Source of the DNA: Chamaecrista fasciculata
Taxonomy: Eukaryota > Streptophyta > Magnoliopsida > Fabales > Fabaceae
Reading direction: 5' to 3'
NCBI GenBank assembly: GCA_003254925.1
Contig: QANZ01019100.1
Coordinates: 457,300 to 521,299 of the forward strand
Length of the DNA stretch: 64,000 nt
The translations under genes and the position numbers were made by a program. The notes beneath the pieces were generated by a model. It was given only the letters and a program-made list of their open reading frames with translations, did not search any database and was not told the origin of the DNA. Within the stretch, counting starts at the first letter, position 1. Each line of letters starts with the position of its first letter. Positions 22,744 to 34,791 of the stretch are shown in pieces.

Positions 22744-22753
22744 GCCACGTCGG
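22744..22753 (-). promoter_or_regulatory. Overlapping DRE/CRT and ABRE-like core
   Basis: On the minus strand, CCGACGTGGC fuses a DRE/CRT core (CCGAC) with an ABRE-type core (ACGTGGC), about 140 bp upstream of the PADRE start codon. This fits drought, cold or ABA control; that is inference from motifs only. Confidence 0.4.
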
Positions 22754-22759
22754 ACCCAT

Positions 22760-25080
22760 CATTTGTTGCGGATTTTATTTTATTTTTTTAAAAAGAAAAA
22801 ATTGGAAATAAAAATTGAGTTGGTAAATGGCTTTCCAGGCTGTAAGTTGTCGTTGACAGTTGTGCTCCTACTGGAGTCCCTCTTTTCGAGGTTATATTAC
22901 GGAGACAGGGACTGCAATGCAATGCAATCTCATGTTCACAATATTGAACATTTTACTCCTTCATTTTACAATTGTTTTTTGTTTTACCTAAATTACATTA
23001 AGATTCCATGAGTTTTAAGACGGAGACACAAAATACTTATGAGTTTTAAAATACTTCTGAATTTTTAAATTTGACAAAAATACTTCTTAAGTTTTCAATT
23101 GTGCTCACTTAGAATCATTAAATTTAAAAATTTGACAGATAAGTCCCTTAAACTTTTAATTTTGCTCACTTAAGATTCTTAAATAACTTATTTTTTAAAA
23201 AAACTCAAAGATCTTAGATAAACAAAGTTGAAAGTTTAGAGGGTTTCAAATTTTAAAACTGATGATTCATAAGTAAACACACTTAAAAACTCATGAGTCT
23301 TCTCTTAAATTTTAAAATTTAAGGATGTTTTCTACCCTTGACATAAAACTCTGGTGTTAGTGCAATTTAGTTTTTTTTTCTTTATAACCTTCGTTTTACA
23401 CTATTATACAAAAGTTCCCATGATGTAAGTGGACTAGTGGATTGTATATGTTTATTATTTCTCTCTCCATAATAAACTGAGTACTGACTCTGAATGGGAC
23501 TCCTTTGAGCACAGTAGCCCATGGATCTCCTAAAGTTAATATTCTGTCACGTTACCTAAATTTTTCTCAGTTTTTAAATTGGTTGGTTCAAAACTTTAAA
23601 AAAAAAACTGACCAACATAAATTTGTGCACAGAAAAACAACTTCAGCAAGTTACCAACAATCAATTTCAGGCATCCCAAATTTGAGTGACTTTATTCCGT
23701 TTAACTTTCGACAGCTGGCAGTATGTTGTATGTTTTATCCTCTGAATTTTGTTAATTAACACTCGTCAGTCGTCCTCTTTCCTTCTTACTTACGTGTAAA
23801 TAATTCTCAGTATTTGAAAAGTACACAAAATATAATTTGCTACAAAAGATATATAAATAAATGGTTTCTTGTAATTGGATTTAAAAATACCAGTTTATCG
23901 AAATGAAAATAAGGGACTGGACATATTATTACTATATTAGGTTTGCGATTGCCCATTGACACATGATACGGTGCTTAAAAATGTTGATGTGGAAAAAGGG
24001 TACAAGTGTAATTAGGATTGGAAACCGTGGGGTAATTGATAGGGCAGAGAAGACCACGTGGCAGGGAGTGGAGTGCAGAGTGCTACGGTGGTAGAAAAAT
24101 GAGGAGCCGCGTGGAAAACAAGTCTTACGTGTAAATCAGAGAAATAAATAAATATAGTATTTCTTAATTACATTTTATTTTAAAATATATAATATATAAT
24201 AATTTAAAAAATAAACCCAACAAATAGACAGAAGAGAATCTGGGTGTGCCGGGTTGAACCCCGACTTGTGCAGAGCCCATCCCTCCGCCCGCCTACTATT
24301 TTCTATTTCTTTATTCAAACTTCGTCGTTTTCTTTAACACATTTTTTATTCATATCTCCATTTCTCTTTTCTCCTCTTCAACTCATTTATTATAATCCAC
24401 ATTGTTTAAAGTTCAAACTTGGAATATTAATCTTTAAATATCTTGCAAACGAAAAAGTATTAGTAATTTGTGCTCTTTGAATGCTAATGAGTACATGAAT
24501 ATATTTCTTTTACATCAAGTAACGTTATTCAAGTACATGAATATATTTCTTCTCTTTTGTTGTTTGTTATGAAGGTGGGGTTCAACTTTCAAGGGTTCGA
24601 GAAGCAAAGTGATATGTGCCTTTTAATTTAATTTATGCATGTGTATTTTGAAAGCTCTAAATAAAAGGTATACTTTTCTATATTTGATTGTTATCGAGGA
24701 AATAATTCATAATGGTCATGACCCACCTCTAAAGTTTTCCATCACCTTCCCTGAAGCTTCTCCGATCCGCCAATGCCTTTTCCTCTCTCAATCTTAATTT
24801 GTATTCTCAGAAGATCCATGATCCATTTCTAATCATTACTTATGTTTTTAATTAGTTCTTTATTTTAATCTATTTATAAAGTATAAACCCTATGATAGAT
24901 ATATTTTGTCACAAACTCATAATTCACGCAAAGCACTTTTTCATATAATATAATTAATTATTCAGAATGTCATAGGATTGTCCAACTTTTTTGAAAAGTA
25001 TATAATATCACTAATTAACAGCATCATTTTATATATATAATAAAATGATTTCATTCCAATAAATCAGATATGAGGAAGAT
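22760..25080. other. Intergenic DNA, no gene recognised
   Basis: A degenerate repeat with inverted-looking ends (ccatgagttttaag ... cttaaaaactcatgag) lies at about 23000-23330. A G-box-rich patch (CCACGTGGC at about 24053, further ACGTG words to 24140) looks promoter-like, but I found no gene next to it. Confidence 0.35.
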
Positions 25081-25194
25081 TGATGATAACAACTTTTAAT
25101 TTAGTGATTGACGATAACATATATCTATGAATGCTTTCTTGAAGCAAGATTATTAATCGTCGTTAATTAGCATATTCTTGAAAGTTAATTGGTA

Positions 25195-25846
25195 GAAGTA
25201 CAGAAACTTGTGAAAATGGAGGAGTGGGTCCCTCTCGGGTACAAGCATTGCTGAATGCTTTCAAGTTAACTGCCAAGAATTAGGATGCATGTAAACATTG
25301 TCACAAAGGAGTCGATAATTACTCGCATAAAGAACACATAGTACTTCCACTAAGTGTCTCATTTTAATTTTAATTACTTTTTGGTTCTTTCTATTATTTG
25401 CAAAAACGCAATCATTACTGTCTCTAATCTAAGAAATTAGTTTTATTTAAACAAGACTGCATAAAACCGCCAATGTCTCGATGTATGAAAGCTGCCTACC
25501 AGTGTTAAGTGTAAGACATGCGAAAGGGCCTTGGGACTACAAATAGACAAAACGTTTTGTTCGATCAACTGGGTGTAAACTTAAAGTATTTGACTAAAAT
25601 AAAGAGTAGTACTATACGCGTAAAGTAATAAGTGTAGTTTCTTTTATTTTATTATTTCTCTTAATCTGTCTTTATGAAAAATACTTTGTATTTATCATAT
25701 GGCTTACTCAATATTTGATTTGAATTGCTTGTAGAATGATAGTGGCCAAAGTTTACATATGAAAGAAGAAGAAGCCGAAGAAATCAAAAGCCTCCCCAAA
25801 ACGTTCAATCCAATTACTGGAAAAGGTCAAGAAAATACCAAAAATG
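25195..25846 (+). pseudogene. Broken PLATZ zinc-finger gene copy
   Basis: The sequence aligns with the PLATZ copies at 30.7 and 33.3 kb. The first exon lost about 74 bp covering the first metal ligands and carries an in-frame stop (TGCATGTAAACATTG where the others encode GCxRCH). The second exon keeps only its last third (TGTAAGACATGCGAAAG, the CKTCGR motif) with stops behind it. The third exon (AATGATAGTGGCCAAAG...) is recognisable but disrupted. It is clearly a dead copy and the oldest of the three. Confidence 0.8.
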
Positions 25847-26276
25847 TTACTCTTCTAAATATTTATATTTTTCTTTTAATGCCTTAATTCTAGGCAATAT
25901 GGTGAATATTCAGGATATTTGTCTTAATTTATTTAAACGAAACTATTATCTGTCAGACATATTCTAAGTTTCTAACAATGAAGCACAAAATCTGCAGACA
26001 GATACCGGGCACGTACAGATTTTTATTTTTGAATACCCTATATCTATTTGTCATGAACGAATAGTTAATTAGAGACACATTTCAATATTATGTGTACATA
26101 TATATATATATATATAACTTAAAAATTAATATATCTATTTTAATTTGATAATTATATATATATTAGATTGAATGGAAGTATACTAATGTATCTAATGTAT
26201 ATATGTATTCCTTAATTATCATCAATTCCCTATTATATTGTATGTTTGCTTTTGGCCATTCTATTATATTTGTTAG

Positions 26277-28260
26277 TTAGGATGCACAAGGAAAATATAC
26301 TAAGAGGGGGTGAATTAATATTTAAAAACTTTTTCTAAGTTAAAAACAAGTTTTAACAGAGTTCCTTAAAACAGTTACTCAAAACAATCCCTCTAATATA
26401 AATTTCTGAGAACAATTCCTTCAAACAGTTTTTTTCAGAACAAAGCTTCTTAGCAATAACAGATAAACTTAAGAACACAAATATACTCAGATAATGCAAA
26501 CACTTAAGAAGATCAGATATCCAAACAAATTGCTAATGAAATAAAACTAATCCTTAACTCAAAAGATAAATGCGGAATATAAAGGAGAAAGGATAAGGAA
26601 TAAGACACAACAAATTTATACTGGTTCAGAATAAAGTACTAGTCCTCAACAAAGAACTTTCTCTTAAACCTACGTCCAGTCCCCAAACACAAAGTAAGGG
26701 ATTTTATATTATTGCTGGGTAAACTAACCAAATTACAATTGGCACTCAACCACTCACGGATCACCACTGGGGTTTCACACTTTTACAGTTTCCCAAACCA
26801 CAAGTCCTCACGGGTAACAATAAGGTTCCTCACAACAACTCCTCTTACAGTGCAACCACACACGGATAACCACTATAGGGTTTCACAACAACCGAGGGCA
26901 GGTAACTTATTACCACTAGGAGGTATACGAACGAATCAGACTTTTCAAGAAGTATATAGAAAGGGTTCTCTCACAAAGAGATAGGTTCACACACAAAGGT
27001 GAATTGTCACAAAGACTAATCCCACAAAGGGTTATCACAAAGAGTTTCGCACTTAGCAGCTTTAGCACATAGCAATCAGCATCTTCAACATTTGAATTCT
27101 TCAGCTTTTATAGAGAGCAGCTTCAGTAGCTTGATATGGAAATTTTCTTCAGCCTTAAATACTCCAACGACTATAAACAATAGTATCTTCAACATATTTG
27201 ATTTGTCTTTAGCCTTCTTTAGAGTCTCGACTGCATTTCCAGGTTGCTCATCTGGGTCAGAATATGAAAGTTTGAAAACTTTCCTTACAATAGTTCCTTG
27301 ACCTGCGGAATAAGAACAATTAGTAGAAATCTTTCTAAAAATAGATTTAGCATTTAAGAATAGCTTCAACGGTCAGCTTAAAACTTTCTTAAAGTGTATA
27401 ACACAAAGTTATTGCAATGAGGCACGTTTAGCACTTGAAATGAATCAGATATAACCTAGGAAGCATGGACACTTCATTTTGAAGGCGTGTCGCCGTGTCA
27501 GACACGTGTCAGTGTCCGACACTCGTATGACACCGACACGACACACATAAATTTTAGAATATAAATCAATTTTTTGTAACTTTAACATAATAGGCAAGAG
27601 AAAATAATAATAGATATGACATATATTATGAATAAAAATTGTAATTTTTAATTTTTTCATTAAAAATTATGAATATTTAATTATTTATATATATAAATAT
27701 ATGCCGTGTCGTGTCGCGTAATTTTGAGAGTTTGACGTGTCGTTGTGTCCGTGTCCGTGTCGTGTCCCGTGTCCGTGTCAGTGTCCATGCTTCATAGGAT
27801 ATAACTATCAAAGCAAAACTTAGAAAGTTTCCTAAACAGTTCCTCCAATCATAGCGATAATTAAGGAATAAAAATAATTCCGAGACTTCTTTCCTTCTTT
27901 AGATAGATTAACATATAATTACTGATTATATAATAAATGTAATTCTAATCTTACTCAATCATGGTCTCTCAATTATATTGTAATAATTAAAGTAATATCT
28001 CGAGACTTAAATGATCTTTCAAATTAAAACTTTATTATAATATAAAAACACATCGTGACAAGCCAATATTAATTATATATATATTAACAAAAATTTTTTG
28101 GCAATTATCAAAACACATAAGGTTAATAAAATAAATAAACACTAATCATTATTTTATAATTACTAACGTTAATTTATTTTATATTCTAGCACTTAACTAA
28201 ATTAAAATTAATTTATACAAAATTTATCCCAATAATATTGGATGTTTCCTTTGTTATATA
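26277..28260. mobile_element. ~2-kb insertion splitting the first PLATZ repeat unit
   Basis: The first PLATZ unit matches the other two up to about 26275 and resumes at about 28255 ('cgcgctggttggagttt'), so about 2 kb was inserted. It begins near TGCACAAGGAAAATATACTA with an 'aagagggggtgaatta' word often seen in plant LTR-type elements. It also has repeated 'cactcacggatcaccact'/'cacacggataaccactat' and 'cacaaag' words. No open reading frame of a retroelement survives. A hAT-like MITE is nested inside. Exact ends are not certain. Confidence 0.5.
27456..27797. mobile_element. hAT-like MITE with GTGTC subterminal repeats and 8-bp target duplication
   Basis: A 342-bp element. Its ends read CTAGGAAGCATGGACAC and, reverse-complemented, CTATGAAGCATGGACAC. 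It is flanked by GATATAAC at 27448-27455 and 27798-27805. Both subterminal regions are packed with GTGTC/GACAC pentamers, while the centre is AT-rich. An 8-bp duplication with dense subterminal motifs is typical of the hAT superfamily. No transposase. Confidence 0.8.
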
Positions 28261-29190
28261 TTAGAACAATAATTTCGCGCTGGTTGGAGTTTGTATAAAC
28301 AAGTAGTCAAAGTACATTGGCTCGATTAGAATTAATCAAATACTATTTAGTTTTAAATAAACATGTGCGCACGATGCATTGAACACAATAATTAATATAT
28401 AGAATGATGAATGAATGTAACACATATATGGTACAGACTACAGAATATATGAGGTGGCGTTGATACCAATCCAGAACTCGCCAATTCATCGTTCAAATTG
28501 TGAATGAATTCTGATGGGGCAACAGATGAGAATGCCAACCATGCAAGCTAGCCAAAAGTGCCAAGCAAGAAGAGGGGAAGTTTCAAGGTAATGACGAATG
28601 TCCCATTTTGTAATCCAACGTCCGATTCGATCAAAGATACTAGGAATTGAACCATATATTAATTAATGTCTTTGCATTGCAAGTAGTTGGAAGCGTCAAA
28701 AGGGACCTAAAATTTTAATTGAAATTGTATGGATAGGATTCTTGTTTGTGCGGATGTCTTTAGATCTTAATATGATATAATTGATTAATGTGTGTTCAAT
28801 GTGTTATTGCCGGTTGGTGGGGTTGATTCTTGCATTGTGCATGCCTCACCAAAACTCTGTTTCATAATCTAATTCATTTATAGCCAAGGTACATCCATGA
28901 TAGTGTTCGAGTCAATGCCTCTCTCTATATAAGAAAATAAGATATGAACTAAAACAAAAGCTTTGTCAGTACGAAGCTCTGCAGTTTTAAGCTTTTAACA
29001 ATAGTTGGTGCTGTTTAGTGGTATGAGTATGAGTGTATGACTATCTATTTATGAATGAGGACAACGCCTAATACTTTGAAGGAAAGAAGTTAGAATACAA
29101 TGTATGGTTTTATTTAAAGAACAGGCTTATAGTGCAAAGTTAGTGGTTATTTTTTTTTCCTAATCCGTCGTTCTGGATTTTTTTTTTTTT

Positions 29191-29609
29191 NNNNNNNNNN
29201 NNNNNNNNNNNNNNNNNNNNNNNNNNNNNNNNNNNNNNNNNNNNNNNNNNNNNNNNNNNNNNNNNNNNNNNNNNNNNNNNNNNNNNNNNNNNNNNNNNNN
29301 NNNNNNNNNNNNNNNNNNNNNNNNNNNNNNNNNNNNNNNNNNNNNNNNNNNNNNNNNNNNNNNNNNNNNNNNNNNNNNNNNNNNNNNNNNNNNNNNNNNN
29401 NNNNNNNNNNNNNNNNNNNNNNNNNNNNNNNNNNNNNNNNNNNNNNNNNNNNNNNNNNNNNNNNNNNNNNNNNNNNNNNNNNNNNNNNNNNNNNNNNNNN
29501 NNNNNNNNNNNNNNNNNNNNNNNNNNNNNNNNNNNNNNNNNNNNNNNNNNNNNNNNNNNNNNNNNNNNNNNNNNNNNNNNNNNNNNNNNNNNNNNNNNNN
29601 NNNNNNNNN
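29191..29609. other. Assembly gap (N run)
   Basis: 419 Ns bordered by T homopolymers on both sides. The open frame that appears to cross it is an artefact. Confidence 1.
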
Positions 29610-30106
29610 TTTTTATTTTTTTTAAAAAATATTCAATAGCTAAAAATTTATTAATTAGATTGATTGTGAATGGACTGCACAACTGATGAATGTAATATAA
29701 ATTAGACTTAATTAATCTTTTGATTTATACTTTTTCATCCATTTTTAGTTAAGTCCATGTAGTTTCAACTATTTTTATAGTTGAATTCCTACATTTTTAT
29801 TTTATTTATAATCGAAACTCTACTATTAAATAACGATAAAATTATCTCTAAACAACTAACTTGATAAATTAAAGTGAAAATTAAATTTATTTAATATATA
29901 ATAAACATTTCAACTAACAAAGTTTTATAATATCTTACTTATAAAAAGCATCTTTATTTAATTGAAGTCAACATAGAATTTTATTTTACTTTTTTGGAAA
30001 ACTCTATATCTTCTTGAAATTCAATTTAACATAGAGTTATATATATATATTTATATTTCTTTTAAAAATGATTTAAATCTCTTTTTCAAATTAATTTTAA
30101 TGTAAC

Positions 30107-30157
30107 ACACTCTATAAAGCTTTTTTTTTTGTGCCGAAAACATGTACACTCTATAAA
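30107..30157 (-). mobile_element. Micro-insertion in a 12-bp direct repeat, absent from the paralogous unit
   Basis: ACACTCTATAAA at 30107-30118 and 30146-30157 flanks 27 bp that read ACATGTTTTCGGCAC plus a poly(A) run on the minus strand. The duplicated unit at about 32755-32775 has a single copy of the target and no insert, so it is a natural empty site. Confidence 0.7.
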
Positions 30158-30745
30158 TCTTTAGTTGTTTCAATGCTAATTAAACTTTAAATAAATCTAA
30201 TTATACTTTGTTTATCACATCGTGGTTGTCATTTGTCAAGAAACGAGATTTTATTATTATTTAACAACAAAAGTTTAGTTACAAATAAAATGAAAGTAGA
30301 TGGATCACTTGGTCACAAAAATTAAAATTATCCGGATTGAATTGAAAATAATGTTAATTATAGGAATAACAGACTAACGAAACCTATTAATTAATATTGA
30401 AATGTATTTGATATCTTGCAAGATTTAAAATCTTGTACTCGACTTCTACTAGTTATAACTATAAGTAGTTAGTATTGATTTGGTTTGTGTTGTTATATAT
30501 AATACTAAAATTATAATAAATTCAACTGAACACTGTCCTTTCGGCCCTTGAGAGTTGGGTGGAAATTGGTTTACGGAAGTTGTACAAGCTGCTCGTTAGA
30601 GGTAACAATGCAAGTATGAATTTAATGATTGATGATAACATATCTATGCATTGAATACCTTCTTGAAGCAAGACGACTAGTCGTTAATTAGCATATTCTT
30701 GAAAGTTTGTAGTGTGAGTATTGCCAAGATTTTTTTCCAGAAATC

Positions 30746-31566
30746 ATGAGTAAAAGTAATACGGATACTCGTGAAAAAAGAAAAGTACGTGAAAGCGTTG
30801 TTGGATGCTTGCGAGGAGAGAGATAGGATTGAACATACTTCTAACTGCATTCGTCGCCGCAAACCATTTCTAAACTTCTGCATTAACTGCAAAGAATTAG
30901 GATGCACACGTTGTCATCAAGGAGCCGAGGATGATTACCCCCATAAAGAACACACAGTACTCGGAGTATGTTTTTTTAATTTCTTTTTGTTATTTCTATT
31001 CATTATTTTCAAAAGCCAATCATCATTACTGTCTCTAATCAAATCAAATTAACTAATAATTTTCAGTTCTACAAACTGCGCCAGGAGGATTGTTTGACAA
31101 TAGATGAAGTGTCTAAGTTCATCGATATTACGAATATACAAACTTACCTACTTGGTATGAAAAAACTAGTTTTTATTTGTAGAAAGTCGGGTCAACCGCC
31201 AGAGTCTCAAAATTCAAAATCTACACACAAGTGTAAGACCTGCGGAAGGAAACTCCAAGGAGACAAAACGTTTACATTTTGTTCAATTTCGTGTAAATTT
31301 AAAGTATCTGATTCAAAAGAAGAGTGCAAAGTAAGCGTTTCTTTTTAATTAATTAATTTGTTTATTGCCAATTTATTTGTCTGAAAATAAAATACTTTGT
31401 AATATTTGTTTATCACGTGGTTCACTCAAGATTTGATTTGAATTGTTTGTAGGATAATAGTGGCCAAAGTTCTAATTTGAAAGAAGAAGCCGAAAATCCT
31501 CCCATCAATGTTAAATCTCATCGGAAAAGGCCAAGAAAAGGGATACCAAGTGGAGGATATCAATAA
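30746..31566 (+). pseudogene. PLATZ zinc-finger gene copy with broken first exon
   Basis: Exons two (31067-31330) and three (31453-31566, TAA) are intact and encode the PLATZ body: SKFIDITNIQTYLLGMKKLV, HKCKTCGRKLQGDKT, FCSISCKFK and a PLATZ-like tail (RPRKGIPSGGYQ). Exon one (to 30965) encodes the metal-binding part (FCINCKELGCTRCHQGA, HKEHT). Relative to the intact copy it is 11 bp shorter near 30775-30795. The ATG equivalent at 30746 therefore runs into TAG at about 30824, and the frame that joins exon two has no ATG upstream. It is either a recent pseudogene or uses a non-ATG or unseen upstream start. Otherwise the sequence is well preserved. Confidence 0.75.
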
Positions 31567-32396
31567 GGGAACATCCCTTATAAATTTTTAATTTTCCTTT
31601 AAAGCCTTAGCTAGCTCATTGTAAGCAAGATTGTGATTATTCAGGATATTTGTCTACATTTATTTAGAAGAAAGTAGCATTTGTGAGACATATATTAACA
31701 ATGAAGAAAAAAATCAGATAGATATTGGGCACGTACAAATTTTATTTTTCAATACCCTGTAACTATTTGTCATGAACGAATAATAGATGGGGAAATTTTG
31801 TGTATAATATTTCAATTTGACTATAGTTACTTAGAATTGTAGAAGACTCCTGGTAGTGAGTTTAATAATGTATCTAATATATCCCTTATCATTCCCAATT
31901 GTATGTTCTTCTTAGCTTATAATAATGCCATTTTAGTTCGTGGTATATTAGGATTTAGGACAATATATTCGCGCTGGTTGGAGTTTATATGACATAGTCA
32001 ACGTACATTGGCTTGATTATCATTAACATATTATTTGTTGTTGAATAAACATGCATGTGCGCACAAATCACAATGCATTGAATACAAGAATGTACATATA
32101 ATTAAGGATGAATGAATGTACCCCAAATGTGGTACAGAATATATATAGATGAGGTGGCGATTGTGCCAATCCAGAACTGCCCAATTCATCGTTCAAATTT
32201 GTGTGAAGAATGTAATGCCAACCTTGCAAGCCAAAAAGCTCCAAGCAACAGGGAAGTTTCAAGGCAATGACGACGATGTCCGCCGATTTTGTAATCCAAC
32301 GACTGATTCGATAAAAAAAAGATACTATATGGATTCCATTTCTTGCAAAAGTGTGTTTGCAGTTTGCATTATTGCAACTTAGAAGCGTCAAAGGGA

Positions 32397-33335
32397 CCTA
32401 AAATTCTAATTAACATTCTATTGTTTGTGAGAGCTTCATTAATAAGAGAGTCCAATGTGTTATCACTTATGACTAGTTGGTGAAGTACATCATGATAGTG
32501 TTCAAGTCAAGAAGAGTACGGTGATTTTATATATTATGAGAAAAGCATCTAATAAACATTTTAATCAACAAAATTTTATAATATCTTACTTGAGAAAAGC
32601 ATCTTCTTTAAATTAAATTCACCATAAAATTTTATCTTACTTTTTTTGGAAAACTCTGTGTCTTCTAGAAATTCAATTTAACATAGAGTTTTTATATTTT
32701 TTTTTCTTTTAAAAAACGATTTAAATCTATTTTGCCAATTAATTTTAATGTAGGACACTCTAGCTATAAAGCTTTAATGCTAATTTAAGTTTAAATAAAT
32801 CTAATTATAATTTATGTTTGGATGTCATTTGTCAAGAAACGAGATTTTATTATTATTTAACAAAAAAACTTTAGTTACAAATAAAATGAAAGTAGATGGG
32901 ATCACTTGGTCACAAAAATTTAAATTACAAGGATTGAATTGAAAATAATGTTAATTATAGGAATAACAGACTAACTAAACCTATTAATTAATATTAAAAA
33001 GTTATTTATATCTTTCAAGATTTAAAATCTTGTACTAGACTACTTAGTTATAACTATAAGTCGTTTGTATTGATTTGGTTTGTGTTGTTATATATATAAT
33101 ACTAAAATTATAATAAATTCAACTGAACACTGTCCTTTTGGCCCTTGAGAGTTGGATCGAAATTGGTTTACTGAAGTTGTACAAGCTGAGCAGTTAGAGG
33201 TAACAAGTATCAAATTAATGATTGATGATAACATATCTATGAATTGAATACCTTCTTGAAGCAAGACGACTAATCGTTAGCATATTCTTGAAAGTCTGTA
33301 GTGTGAGTATTGCCAAGATTTTTTTTTCAGAAATC
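32397..33335. other. Spacer between the two PLATZ repeat units
   Basis: The unit border is near 32550. No further gene was seen. The open frames on the minus strand at 32068-32391 and 33215-33508 are shadows of repeat and PLATZ sequence. Confidence 0.4.
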
Positions 33336-34139
33336 ATGAGTAATAATAATACGGACACTTGTGAAAACAGAGGAGTGGATTCCTCTTTGTTGCAAGCGTT
33401 GTTAAATGCTTGCAAGGAGAAAGATAAGATTAAACATACTTCTGCCTGCATTCGTAGCCGCAAATCATTTCTAAACTTCTGCGTTAACTGCAAAGAATTA
33501 GGATGCAATCGTTGTCATCAAGGAGCCGATGATGATTACCCGCATAAAGAACACACACTACTCCGAGTAAGTTTCTTTCTTTTTATTAATTATTTGCAGA
33601 AGCCAATCATCGTTACTGTCTCTAATCAAATTGACTAATAATTTTCAGTTCTACAAACGGCACTATGAGGATTGTTTGTCAATAAGTGAAGTGTCTACGT
33701 TGATCGATATTTCGAACATACAAACTTTCAAACCTTATATGGAAACATTAGTTTTTATTTGTAGAAGTCAGTCTCAAAATTCAAAATCTGTCCACAAGTG
33801 TAAGACCTGCGGAAGGGGATGCCAAGGAAACAAAACGTTTTGTTCAATTGCGTGTAAATTTAAAGTATCTGACTCAAAAGAAGAGTGCAAAGTAATCGTT
33901 TCTTTTTAATTAATTTATTTATTTTTTGCCAATTTGTTCATCTGAAAATAAAGTACTTTCTAATATTTATTTAATATCACTTGGCTTACTCAAGATTTGA
34001 TTTGAATTGTTTGTAGAATGATAGTGACCAAAGTTCGAACCTGAAAGAAGAAGAAGCCGAAAATCCTCCCATCAATAATGTTCTATCTTTCCGACAAAAG
34101 TCAAGAAAAGGGAAACCAAGAAGGGCACATTTCTTATAA
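33336..34139 (+). CDS. PLATZ-type zinc-binding transcription factor (intact copy)
   Basis: Three exons (33336-33566, 33649-33891, 34017-34139) give 198 residues, within the PLATZ range. Ligand candidates in order are C26, H34, C49, C52, C57, C60, H70 and H73, then CKTCGR and FCSIACK. The usual PLATZ middle is recognisable as EVSTLIDISNIQTF, as is a basic tail (SRKGKPRRAHFL). PLATZ proteins bind AT-rich DNA and mostly repress transcription in the nucleus. The C26-x7-H34 spacing is wider than in canonical PLATZ members, and the sequence is divergent overall, so this is an atypical, locally amplified branch. The start sits just after an acceptor-like TTTTTTTTCAG, so a 5'-UTR intron is possible. 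Copies at 25.2 and 30.7 kb are damaged. Confidence 0.85.
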
Positions 34140-34791
34140 ATTTTTAATTTTCCTTTCAAGCCTTGGCTAGCTCATTGTAGGCAAGATTGTGATTATTCAG
34201 GATATTTGTCTACTTATTTAAAAGAAAGTAGCATTTGGCAGACATATTTTAACAATGAAGAAAAAAATCAGATAGATATTAGGCACGTACAAATTTTATT
34301 TTTGAATGCCCTATATCTATTTGTCATGAACGAATAGATGGAGAATTTTTTGTGTATAATATTTCAATTTGAAAATAGTTAATTAGAATTTTGTTGAAGA
34401 CTTATAGTGAGTTTAATATTGTATCTAATATATCCCTTATCATTCCCAATTGTGCGTTCCTCTTATAATAATGCCATGTAGTTCGTGGTATTAGAACAAT
34501 ATATTCGCGCTGGTTGGAGTTTACATTGGCCATGTTGTAAGGACTTAAGCGGCGATAATAGTGTAGATGGTGATTAGGGTCCACCCTCCCGTCTCAATTG
34601 TCTAAAATCTAACATAATGATAATTGATAGTATCCTCTCATTACATAACTTATTAGATGAGTTTATTGACTCATGGTCTTGCATCAGATTTGTTCCAAAA
34701 AGGAAAGCTAAAAGATGATATAAAAGGTGGAAGGAATTTAGAAGGAGGAAAACCAACTTGATCTCTATATTGAAAAAGCCATTATTATTTA

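Larger units (their letters stand above)
29900..34522 (+). repeat. Two tandem units of a segmental duplication carrying PLATZ genes
   Basis: Unit two (about 29900-32549) and unit three (about 32550-34522) share nearly their whole length, including upstream DNA, all three PLATZ exons and downstream DNA. Unit three stops after 'tattcgcgctggttggagttta', which in unit two lies about 580 bp before the unit end. A third, older unit (about 25085-28900) lies to the left and is interrupted by a 2-kb insertion. Unit two also carries a 39-bp micro-insertion that unit three lacks. Confidence 0.85.

Noticed and set aside
29140..29682. 180-codon open frame on the minus strand
   Set aside because: It consists almost entirely of Ns; it is an artefact of the assembly gap.
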